A DNA stretch of 64,000 nucleotides from Warburgia ugandensis. Taxonomy: Eukaryota; Streptophyta; Magnoliopsida; Canellales; Canellaceae. Under the pieces are notes generated by a model that saw only the letters and a program-made list of their open reading frames with translations, ran no database searches and was not told the DNA's origin. Positions 45,568 through 57,300 of the stretch are shown here, in pieces. Position 1 is the first letter of the stretch; the number at the start of each line of letters is the position of its first letter. The stretch spans positions 27,301,445-27,365,444 of the forward strand of contig CP141132.1 of NCBI GenBank assembly GCA_035236585.1, written 5' to 3'. Both the position numbers and the translations under genes were made by a program.

Positions 45568-48500
45568 AGTCACCCGGTGGCTTCAATGGAGGTTACACCA
45601 AAGCCCGGGCCACACAGTTAAACAAGGCCGCAAGTGTCACGCCCAATAGACTTCTCCCCCCCTCCCTCTTGTCCTTCTCTATTATGTGCACCATCGACAA
45701 CCAAAGGCCCTATTGGAGCCCACGATAGTTAGCTATTGACGGCTTCTTTCCCCCTCCTCTCTCTCCTCCTCTAGCAATGTAATGTGAAAAAAACCCCTTT
45801 TGTCAGCTTGATAGACTAGAGAAGACAACCAAAACCCTAAGCTTTCCCCCCTTTGATCAGACCTCCCCAATGGCATAATGAGCCTCCTTTTTGCTCAAAT
45901 TTGCCTGGCACAGCTGACCCAGAAAATCCCATCTTCCCTTTTATTTTTCTACCACGGGTAATGCTAGAAGGTCGGTGTGCTTGGTTTTACATCCAACAAT
46001 CCACTGAGTGTGAAACTCACCTTCAGCCTCCTCTTTTTATTCTTCGGGGTAGGTACAAAACCCTCTTCTTATAACTACGATGAGTAGGCCAATGGTGCTA
46101 TCCCCTTCCATGTTCCTCCGTTGGTGCCAGCATCCCTCGTCCCCTTCTCTCCTCTCCCTGAATGGGTTTCCCTTCAGCGTAGTTGGCTAGATATGCTGGT
46201 ACACTTAGGCCAACCGCTTAGACCTCTGTTCGTCACCCCCTTAGTTTCTCTTCCTGTAGCATGGATTGAACCTTCTAGATGACCAGCATTCCAGGACGCC
46301 CCATTTCCTCTCTATGTTCTATCTCCCTACCAGTGGTTGGGTTTGGGTGCTGACCATACTAGAGCCACCGTCGGCCACCACCATTTCAACTCCCCCTCAA
46401 AACACACACTCTCTGTCTCTCTCACCTGATGAGTTGGAACTGGTGGGGCCCACTACTCCTTAGAATTTGACAACTTTTGACTACCTAATCCAAGATGGAT
46501 CTCTTAGATATGAGATACCCATCATGATCCTTGTGATGAGGGGAATATGACCCACCTTTCCATTTTGTGACTAGAGAAGATTCAATTAGCGATCATCACC
46601 AAACCTCAATTAGATGTTAGATCATTTGATCTATAACTGAATGGATCATCTATAATGATTTGAACCATTCTAGTGGTACATAGATAGAGACCCATCACAG
46701 AGATCTTCAATCTAGAATATTGTTGAGGCAATCTAACTGATCTTGATCAACAATTGAGATCAGCCAGGGGTACATGTATAAAATTTGATCCAATTCAAGA
46801 CCGACACCATCCAAAAAATTCATTAATATTATTTAATCAAATTTAACAATGCATTCTTCAATTTGGGACCATTAGGTAGTGAATTATGGTTAGATCATTA
46901 TGGATAACTTAGATCGGGAACCTTTGCAATGATTAGTCAAGGATTCAATGACATAGACAGCTGTATAATTACTCAAATTGACCTATACAAGGTATGATTA
47001 TCATCCTAACCAATCAATTTCATTGATTTGACTGAAAATACCTACAATTGAGTAAGATTAGACTTTGTACAGCCTAGATCTATTGATCATAACTATCTAA
47101 ACCTTAACAAATGACTAAATTGATGATCTAACATGGTAGATGAAATGATCTGATGGTTAGATTATCTATGTAAATTGAAAATTAATAAATCATAACCTTA
47201 TGATAGGGCAAAAAATATAGATCAAAATGCTCAAAGCAGAATCTAACTGTAAAATATGAGAAGAAACTGGTAAGAGGCAATTGGACTATAGGAAACTTAG
47301 AAAATACATGCGATCAAGTTAGATCAATCATCAAAATAGATATTTAAACTAATTTAGTGACTATATTATCTCAACAATAAATTTTTTAGTAATATCAGAT
47401 CTCAGAAGTGACTAGAAATGATCCACATGACTAATCAAAATTTTGTCTGACCATCAAATTAATGGATCAACTATTGGAATGAGTGAAGGACCACCTACGA
47501 GATTGAGATTAGAAGAGATAAAGTGAAAATTCAGTGATTTGGACCATTAATCTTTCATCCATGGTCAGGATCTGATGCCTATACATGGCCTGAAGTGTCA
47601 GATCTATGATTAGTGATGAGTAAATTCAATACCATCTAAATCAAGATGATCAAAGACAATCTAAATTAGAAATGGGATAGGCAGAGTAGTAAGTGATGAT
47701 ATATGGTATGTGTGATTTGACATGTAAACCAGACTGTACGAAGTAGAGAGGTTACGTGTTCTAGAGGATTTTTTCTCATTGAGGTAGGTGATGACATTTA
47801 ATATTAGTATTTTTCTACAAAAATCTTAGATTATCATTACATTGATTCAACATTTTTATCCAAAATGATGCTTACTTATTATTGCACTATGTCCTCATTG
47901 AAATTATTATCCAGCATATACACTTTTCACATGTGATTGAATACCTTGATTTCCATGTTTCCATAGATGCATGACCTTTATTATATAAATACAGTTATTC
48001 ATAAGCAATAGTGAAAATACATGATTTTGAATATCACTTCCTTGTTTGTAAAAGGCAATTGTTTGTGACAACATTGTTATTGTGTATTGAGACTTTAGAT
48101 GATTTGTTTTATTACTTAAGTTTATCTGTGGATTTGTAGTGGAGGGTTGATGGTCGGTCCTTGAGAGACTAATTCCATGATAGCATAGCGAGCCATAGAT
48201 ACTCCTGTATTTTTTGCTTTAGATATTTTCTCTTGATTTCATAATATTGTATAATTTCTAAGATTTTGTGAATTTACAGGTGTTTCCACTAAGTGGATGC
48301 TATGCTAAGAGGAATTTAGGGCTAGCCATCCGCCCTCTGACTTTTTGAGATGATAGACAACCGCCCCATAGTTGTGCAAACATCGTAGAATGATATCACG
48401 AGTAGTCTACACTACTGTTCTAATCCTCACCCATGTAGGACGGATGCTTAGTCTCCCATTCTGGGGTTGGCAGGGAGTGGCAGTTGATAGGCCTAGGAGT

Positions 48501-48967
48501 TGGTTATCACTACAGCATGGTGGTCGATATGGTTATTCTATGTTTTCATGCAACACTACTAGCACACCAGCATAGACGTAACCATGACCTAACGATGCCT
48601 AGTGGATTGGTATGAGTGCTCATGACCTAACCTATGAGTGTGTGGCACACACATGGGACCCACGTCTTTGGGTGCTCTGCATTGATGATATGCATATTTA
48701 TGTTAAGATATTCTTGAGTTTTAAATACTCTATATCTGTATATTCAGGAGCCTTGATGCTTTGTATTATTACTTATTATACTAATTGGTTACAAGTGCTT
48801 TCCATGATTTATCTCACCATTCATCATCATCATTATTGGAAACCATGCTAGCTCGATTTTCATGTGAAAATTTCTTATCATATGTTTTTTGGATTTTGAT
48901 ACTTAGACCATTTATTGCATGTTTATTTTTAGAAGTTATAATTATTTATAAATGTTTATGTACCTAC

Positions 48968-49011
48968 CAAGCCTAGCTTGCTGAGGCATTCACTATTTTT
49001 ACAATGCCTTA
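48968..49011 (+). other. Paired hairpins near the 3' end of LTR-b
   Basis: CAAGC-CTA-GCTTG (48968-48980) is followed by TGAGGCATT (48982-48990) and AATGCCTTA (49003-49011), a 9-bp stem with one G-T pair. These correspond to the hairpins in LTR copies 1 and 2 with different stem bases. Confidence 0.6.
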
Positions 49012-50352
49012 AATATTCAAAGAGACTGATAGGGACAAAAAAGGATCAAGTGAGTAGCTAATTGAGATGTCTTGTCGAGCATATGTCTTAATAACACTTG
49101 GACTATATATGTAGATTGTGTATTTGGACTTTCATTTGACATCATATAGGGACTATAGCTATTGATTAGATGGCTCTTGAAGAAGTAAATTTATTTCTAA
49201 ATGGTTTGCTTGAAAAGTAAATAAATTATTTGAGTTTTCAAGTTTAAAAAAAATCAGACTAAATTATAAATAAATAAACAAAAGTGAGTTGAAAATTGAC
49301 ACTTAGGGATTAAAATGATTTCATTGGAAACATTTCTTTATTTTTTTTCTAAATTATTTTTAAACTTGGGGCCACACATTTTGAGTAGAATTTAAAAAGT
49401 GTCATAAAAACCTAAGTCACCAAAAGAGCATGTTCATCCACCCATAGCCAGTCCCAAAAGTCCAAGTGGAGATGACCGTCCAAGGTGATAGAGGTGGTAT
49501 GAGCTAAATCATTTAGAAAATTTTCAAATTTGAGTAAATACCACTTAATGGGGTTAGTAGAGGAACTAATTTTTGTTAATATAGAATGAAAATTTTATCT
49601 AAATTAGATTCATATTATTAATGCAAAATGACTCTATTAGAAGTCATGAATAGTCAAGGAAAAAGGAAATGATTATATAAGAGAAAAGTAAATTCTTATG
49701 ACAATGGTAAGGTTCTTAAGGTAAGAAATCAGAGTATGGTGTACATGAATTAGTGTTTTGTAGCTGAGAATATTATTGTTGATCAATGATTTACTAGTAG
49801 TCACAACCCACAATGAGTACAAGTTCAAACATTAGAACATTACATGAAAAGCCTTGGAGAGTATAACAATAATTTATTAAAAGTAGTTTGATAAAAATGA
49901 GAAAAGATGTGAACTTGGTCTTAATGAATGAGTATTTTTAAATTTTAGAGGATAATGAGAATGCATTTTGTCAAATAGTAGATACCTCTTATTGAAAATT
50001 TACTGAATGATGAAAAATCAATGGAGATATTGAGATAAAGGGGATTAGAATGTTGTTTAGAAGAAATACCTATTTGTAGAAATGATTTGATTTAGATTTA
50101 GGATACAATTATTAATAAGTTGTTAAGATAGAAGATTACAGTGTGGAAGTATTATATGACAAGTAAGCATTTGATATAGAGAAACATGATATGGACATTG
50201 TATATATTATGAATGAGGATGAATGATTCTTTAAAAAGTATTATGAGCATCTTTTAGGAGTGTAAAAGATTGATATTGTTAAGATGGAAGGATATAGTCT
50301 ATGATGCCTCATTCAACTTCACTCATGGAATTGGATATGTGCAATTTCTTTC

Positions 50353-52234
50353 CACTACTAAAATTGGGGTTTCATAAGACGATTTAGAGATGAATGTCTT
50401 TTTTTCTTTTAAAAAGGCAGTTTCTAAAACTTGTCTTATAGAATGTGACATTATGAGACAGTATCATAAAAAAATGTTTATAAGACAGTTATTGAAAACC
50501 ATCTTATATTCTTTTTGACAATATATGACATATTTCAGAAGTTGTCTTACAAAAAAATAATATAAGATGATTTTTAGAAATTGTCTTATATACAGTGTGA
50601 CATTATAAGACGATGGTTTTTAGAAACCATCTTATATTCTTTGTGACATTATAAGATAGTTTTTAGAATCCATCTTATGTTGTTCAAATAAAATTAAGGT
50701 AGGGAGATTGAGTGGGAAAGATTTACGAATAATATAGAATGATTTTCAATGAACCGTCCTATATTCAAATACTACATATGCATGGCCCCTCGAAGGAGGA
50801 GGAGAAGGAGGAGGAGAAGAAGAGGAAAGTGAGGGAGAGAGAGAGAGAGAAAATGCACAATCGCCATTACCTTGCTCATCACTATTCTTTTCCATTTAGG
50901 TAAGCCCTTTCTCTTGATTTCGTATGTGCATGCTTCTATTTTCTAAAGCACTTTACTCATGATTTTCTTCTTCATTAAACAATGGAAATCTCTAAAATTG
51001 ATCGTGATAGATAGGGGACCTTGAGAATAAGAAGACTTGAGTCTTAGAATTTCAATTTTCATTCGAAAAGGAATCTAACTAATAGCTTAATGTTTGCTAC
51101 ATATTATTGTTTGCATAAATAATTACAATATTTTGTTTATATTCAAGAGCCTTTGTGCATAATTTTTCATTTCATTAATCAATGGAAATCTCTAAACTTA
51201 ATCCTACTAGATAGAGGACATTGAGGATAAGAAGACATAAGTATTAGATTTCCAATTTTCATTCAAAAAGGCATCCAACATAAAGCCTAAAGTTTGTTGT
51301 TCGAGTGAACAATAATAATATTTTGCTTATGCCTAAGAGCACTTTGTGCATAATTTCCTCGTTTGTTAATCAATGAAAATTTGTAAAGTTGATTGTGTTA
51401 GATAGAGGACATTTAGAATAAGAAGAACCAAGTCTTAGATTTTCAATCTTCATTCAAAAAGGCATCTAACATAGAGTTTAAAGTCTGCTTCATATTTTTG
51501 CTTGAGTTAATAGTAATAGTATTTTGCTTATGTTCAAGAACACTTTGTGCATGATTTCTTGTGTGTTAATCAATGAAAACCATAAAATTGATTATGCTAG
51601 ATAGAGGACATTGAGAATGACAAGACCCAAGTCTTAGATTTTCAATTTTGATTAAAAAAGGCATCCAACGTAGAGCTTAAAGTCTACAACTTGTTCGTGT
51701 GAATAGTAATAGTATTTTCCTTAAGTTTAATACCACTTTGTGCATGATTTCCCACTATGTTAATCAATGGAATTCTATAAAATTTATCTTGCAAGATAGA
51801 GAAAATTTAGAACAAAAAGGCTGAAGTCTTATATTTTAATTTTCATTCAGAAAGAATCCAAGATAGATCCTTAAGTCTTATATTTTTATAATCTTATAAG
51901 ATGACTTTTGAAAAGGCGTCTTATATTTTTTATATATGATAGTTTTATAAGATAGTTTTTCAAAAATTGTATTATATTTGATGGTTTGGTAAGATGGTTT
52001 TTCCTTATAATTGATAGTTTTATAAGATGACATTTATGTTTATAGTTTTATATTATAATACTTTTAATATAAGATGGTTTCAATAGCCGTCTTATTTTAG
52101 TAGTATTATAAGATGGTTTCAAAGACTATCGTATGTTTGTTTTTATTTTATAAGATGGTCCAGTGCAAGATGGTTATTGAACCATCATGTATATAGAATT
52201 TTAACTATCTTAAAAACCCCTTGCTATTGTAGTG
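50353..52234 (+). mobile_element. Non-autonomous CACTA transposon, copy III
   Basis: 1882 bp. It starts CACTACTAAAATTGGGG and ends CCCCTTGCTATTGTAGTG, with a perfect 3-bp target duplication TTC (50350-50352 and 52235-52237). Both ends carry hairpin arrays of TAAGATGGTTTTT type (50370-50670, 51890-52190). The middle has a (GGAGAA)-rich tract near 50790-50850 and about five tandem repeats. No transposase is present. Arrays, the word AAATAAAATTAAGGT and the tandem repeats are shared with CACTA I, so it is probably a deletion derivative moved by that family. Confidence 0.9.
50930..51880 (+). repeat. Tandem repeats of about 195 bp in CACTA III
   Basis: TTTGTGCATAATTT-type words start near 50949, 51148, 51341, 51541 and 51733. 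Each is followed by ATTAATCAATGGAAAT, AGATAGAGGACATT, AAGTCTTAGATTTTCAATT and AAAAGGCATCCAAC. It is the reverse complement of the repeat at 24285-24910. Confidence 0.8.
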
Positions 52235-53692
52235 TTCACATAGTAGAGTAGAAATATGAATTAATTAATTGGTGATTTGATTATACTAGAATTGTAAAAT
52301 TATCATGTGGAAGTTTATTTATTGTTTAAGATAGAATTTTCAAATTTCTTTGGATTCAAGTTCCATGTAATCATTTACACATTATGATTACATAGTGTAT
52401 AAATAATCCTAAACTAGTGCAAAGAAATACTCTTAGCATGTGATCAATGAAGAAAGACTCAAACCTCCTGAACAATCCCATTATAATATTAGAGGCACAC
52501 TTGAGTTATGGATGATTTGATTGTGAATGGTAAATAAGAATCTAAGCTAGAGTACATACAAGTTGGTGCATAAATAACTATAAAAGGATGTGTATGAATG
52601 TGTATAGTTAGAAATTAAAATCAATCCTAGTGTGTAAAGGAGGATACATGATTGCTCACATTTTTTAATTGAACTAGGATGTTGATCAAAAGGAAAGAGT
52701 ATTTAATGAGATTAACATGTAATGAAAGTTATTATGAATGGTTGGCATAAAATAGCAAATAAGACATGTGATCATTAATGACTAGGAGGAGTTAAGTCAG
52801 ATTTTACTAAGCAAGTTGATCTAGAATCATAAATAAACTACAATGATGGCTTTTAGCAAATGTGATCAAAAACAAACTTTTAGACATATGAAACTTAATG
52901 ATGAGAATGAAGAAAAATAAATATTACAATAGAGATTCATTTAACTTAATTAGATCATTAATTTTAGGTTGAAAGCATAATGTATTCGTATGAAGTCTTA
53001 GATAGTAGCCTACAAAGAGCGATGGAAGGTCGGTGAAAGAAATTAGTGGGATCAAGTTTAAGAGAACTTATACTTGGGTTGAGGAAGATTGAGTTATTAA
53101 ATATAATAAATTTTGAGAATGAAAGTGATTAATTTCTAAAATGTTGGAATAAATAAAATGTTATAAATAATCATCATAATTAATTAGGAAGAAAAATATT
53201 CATAGTGGATATAATAGTTGAGAATTAGTTCAACCTTGAAAATTTCACATCTATGACGCATATAGAATTGAGAAATCTATTGGGTACAACAAATTGCTAT
53301 GGTGCATCAACAATTATAGTAAGAAGTAATAAATAAATTATTTCTTATAGATCTTATATCTAGGATGAATCACCTACACGATCAATTTAGGCCAACTAAA
53401 ATGTTTTCAAGGATCAATTATAGTGAAAAACACCTTAAGGATGATATGAAGGGTTTTATTCAAACATGTTTATAAAGTAACAATGGTTAAATTGACATGT
53501 ATTTCAGTCAATGTAATGAATCTTTTGAATCAAATACTTAAACCATCATTCTATGGTTTATTGATTATAATTGCAAATATATCCTATGATATGGATGAAA
53601 AGTCAAGGGAACCATTAAAAAATGCTCATGCGCATGTTTTGGTTAGAAGGAGTCAATATTATGAGCATATGACTTTACAAAATATCATTATA

Positions 53693-53875
53693 CTAAAAGG
53701 GAAGCCCCAGGGCATGAAGCTCCCACTTATGCAGGGTCCAAGGAAGGGGCAGACCACAAGGGTTAATAGTATGTAGCCTTACCTTGCATTTCACAAGAGG
53801 CTGTTTTCACTCCTTGAACCTACGATTTCAAGGTCACATGATGACAACTCTACTACTGTACCAAGGCTCCCCTTC
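53693..53875 (-). mobile_element. Au-type SINE
   Basis: The minus strand reads GGGGAGCCTTGGTACAGTAG, later a B-box-like GGTTCAAGG, AACAGCCTCTTG, GGTAAGGCTAC, ACCCTTGTGGTC, and ends near GGGAGCTTCATGCCC and CCCTTT. These are the hallmarks of Au SINEs, tRNA-derived elements copied by LINE enzymes and widespread in flowering plants. The target duplication is TACAAAATATCATTATA (53676-53692) against TACAAAATATTATTATA (53876-53892), one difference. The internal Pol III promoter has decayed from consensus. Confidence 0.85.
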
Positions 53876-55413
53876 TACAAAATATTATTATAGTGAAGCT
53901 AGTAAAAGGCAGAGACAGTAATAATGTACAAGCCTTGATTTGGATGTCATCTTATGGCTTTGGAAATGAAAAGGAGTATTACTATAAAGAAAATTTTTGT
54001 GATAGTAATAAATTCCAAATTGAAACAATTTTTTTTTATAAGGACACTAAGTCATTTCATGTGGACTCATTTAAGTGAATAAAAAGGTTCAAGCACTTGA
54101 TGTGGTTATGGTGAAATAGTATAAATGAGGTGAAGAAGTATATGTGGGCAACGTTTGACATACTGTTCATTCGAATTAAGAAGAAACACCAACCAAGAGG
54201 ATGAGAGAAAGTTAATCACTTGTACTTACAATAAATCCAATTCAAGTAGTAAATTAACATTTTGAACATTTGTTGTGGAGATTTAGAGATATTCATGATA
54301 TAAAAAAATGAGACAATGTGGAATTATTTATGAACGATGGTCAAAATAATTGTACAATTAAACAAGTGAGAGTTAGTTATCTAGATATTAAGTATTAAAG
54401 GCATTGAGATGTGCAATACTAATAGATGAGAAAATGGATGATGCATTTACAAATATCCTTGAGAAAATTATATGGAGATGTACTAAAAAATTTCGAGGAA
54501 GAAATTTGAATAAGGTGGGAAGGGTGTAACACCCCTTGTTTTGAATTCATTTTATGTGAAGGGATTGAATTGAAAGGGAAAAAAGTGAAATTTAATTTTG
54601 AAGAATTAGATTTTTAAGTTTAACTAATGAACAACATGAAATTAGTAATCTACTTGGAAAGATGAATCCAATGACACTAAGAACACTAAAATTGGAGTTC
54701 GGACCAAAAATTCATAATTATTTTAATTAAAGTATTTAATAAATTTTATTTCTGGGTAAAATAGTAAAATTAACTATAAGTGGGACCCACATGATGAGAC
54801 AACAAATCCAGAGGCAAACACATTAGCCATAAATATAAACAGATTCCTGCATGTAATAAAACATAATAGTTACTTGCATTTATTGCTGGTAATGATTATA
54901 TAAAATAAATAAATCAACATTAAAGATGTTCTCTCTCTGTACATCTCTCTCTTAGTTGTTGCCTGATCAATGTCGATGGAGACTATGATTACTCAGGTTT
55001 TTGTAACACATTTTGTAATACATTGTCAAAGGTAAGGCCCTTAGTAGTAAAAAACTTTTCATAAAACAAAGTAGCAGAAATTCTTTTCTTTAGAACTTGT
55101 TTTGAAAAACCTAAGTCATCACTTCATACATAACATAAGTAGAATTTTTGTACAAGATAAAATTCCATTGAAGGAATATATTTTTATTAAATTCTAAAAT
55201 CCATCCAGTGGTTCAGAGTATAACCCAAATCCATTACAATACTTGTCCAAATTACATAATCCAAAACTCAAAGCTCACCATACAATTAAAACTCTCATTA
55301 CAATACAACACTCTCAAACAAAACAAAATACATGTCTTCAAGGGGTATACCTTGATGATTATTCTCTTCAAGTCTTCTACAGTCTTGAGCTCCTAATTCT
55401 CCTTCCCTATATT

Positions 55414-55465
55414 TGAGATATTATAAACATTGAAACATTTACAATATCTCATCAAGCTATGCTTG
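55414..55465 (-). other. Paired hairpins near the 3' end of LTR copy 2
   Basis: TGAGATATTATAAA (55414-55427) pairs with TTTACAATATCTCA (55438-55451) with one mismatch that would be a G-U pair in minus-strand RNA. CAAGC-TAT-GCTTG (55453-55465) follows. Confidence 0.6.
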
Positions 55466-56919
55466 GTAGGGGATTCAAGAAGCATAATAATTGATAGTAT
55501 AATTCTAATACTTCATAATCTTGTTATTCATAAACATACTCATGTATTTAACTCTTTACTTTGTAACATATGTACATCCTTATACATACATATTATACAT
55601 GTATAAATCTGTCAAATGTCAAATATCATTGCCAACTGAGCTGATCAATTCTTTCCACTATGAGAAATTAGTATTTCATCTAGTCCTATATCGAGAATTT
55701 CCCTTCATGGAAAATACTATTAATATACAATTACCTAGAATTTCATCATGCTAAAACATAAGGCATTTCACTGTGCCTATCTCATATGCATCATAGTGCA
55801 AAATAATCAAAGGACTACCATGCTACAGTCTGATCCATACTAGCATGCTTGGATAACTGCCCCATTCACCACTAATACCACAGTGGAAAATATTGTATTA
55901 CTACCCATATGGGGAAGTGGGTGGTCAAACCCTCATAACACCCATAGCATAACATCCCCAAGCTTGTATGTCAAATAGGTTTCATACGTATCAGACAATT
56001 TGTCTGTCTACTAGGGGATGGAATATCTTCTAGTTCCATATTCACTTAGAGTCTAGTCCTCAATTCTAACCTAACCATTTCATATGCATTTGGTTGGATC
56101 ATAAGGGTTTCAGGGGATTTAATATAAGTATTAACATTACACTTGTCAACATAAGGTCTTGCGTTTAACATGTACATCCCATGCAGATGCATTCATAAAA
56201 TCCTCCTACCTATATGTAGTGATCCATCTCTTCAGATCTTCCATGATCCTGACTGGTGTATGAAATCTAAAAATCCATACATACTGTCAATACATATACA
56301 ATCTGAATAATTCTATCTATATTCTTTATCTAATCTTGTCCTTTGATATAAAGGATCTAGATCTTTTGTCCTATCATGATCTATCTTCCTTAGATAATGT
56401 CTATCCTATTGATCAATAGATCTAATGATTAGAATGATCTTCTAGTCTTTCAGATCTAAGTATTTTCTATTCTAAGTCTTTGTGTATTCCTTTCTTTGAT
56501 CTTGATCTTTCATAGATCCTTTGATAACAATTATACTTGTTGATAAAGATCAAGAACTTAGATATTATCATCTAGTTTTCCTTTGATCTAAGTTTAGTTG
56601 TTTGATCATCACTAAGGAGGATGATCTTAGTTCTCTTCCTTAAATCATATTTGATCAAGGGTTCAGATCTTCAATTTGATCTAAGATCTTCTATTTTATT
56701 TGCAAGCAATATATATACATACATCATCATCAAGAACTATTTATTTCTTTTTATTGTTCTTGATCATTCAAGATCCAATGGATCTTGTTTGATCATCCTT
56801 ATCTTACTTACAATTTTTATTAGGGTTAGATAATTTACTAACCTTTTATGATCTTATTATTATTATTCAAGCAGTTAATGTTTTATTGGTTGAAGATAAC
56901 TTATTTCAACCTAAGTCTA

Positions 56920-57300
56920 GACTTCTCCTCTTATTTCCAATTGGCTAAGGCTTACTAGTTGAATGGGTGAACACAAAGTGGTTACTTCAATCCTCATGGA
57001 AGGAGGCATTTAGACCTCACAAACATCAACGAAAGGTAGGGGAAGATCGAGACTCTATTAAAAAAACCCCTTAACTACCATGTTCAACATTCACTAGACT
57101 GACCTTAGATAAACCTTTCATATGGTTTGTATGAGCATGTTAACCCTAAGTACTATTTCTAATTGATTTTAATTAAGTCCATGAGCATTTAAAATGTCAT
57201 TCATGGGGTTTATTATTCTCCTAGTTTGGGCCAAGGATTTGATAATCCTTATATTGTCCTACTAACTATAGCCCTTACTAATTAAGTCCAAGTAAAATAA
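56920..57300 (-). repeat. Shared leader-like module in LTR copy 2
   Basis: The reverse complement carries TTAATTAGTAAGGGC, CCTTGGCCCA, TTAATTAAAATCAATTAGAA, TAATAGAGTCTCGATCTTCC and GAGGTCTAAATGCCTCCTT in the same order as 5155-5560 of the Athila-like element. Copy 1 has it at 29440-29820. Confidence 0.65.

Larger units (their letters stand above)
45081..49422 (+). repeat. LTR-b of the tandem complex
   Basis: 4342 bp, the fullest of the three. It includes a (TC)27 tract at 45510-45564, a pyrimidine-rich zone (45640-46430) and hairpins near its 3' end. Its end reads AAGTCACCA and then joins AAAGAGCATG, so the primer site expected here is missing. Confidence 0.75.
49423..54510 (+). other. Internal region b with nested insertions, no genes
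   Basis: 49423-50340 matches internal region a. After the CACTA (50353-52234), 52238-54146 is extra DNA without a recognised domain; the plus frame at 53483-53776 runs into the SINE. 54147-54510 matches the end of region a again. Confidence 0.55.
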
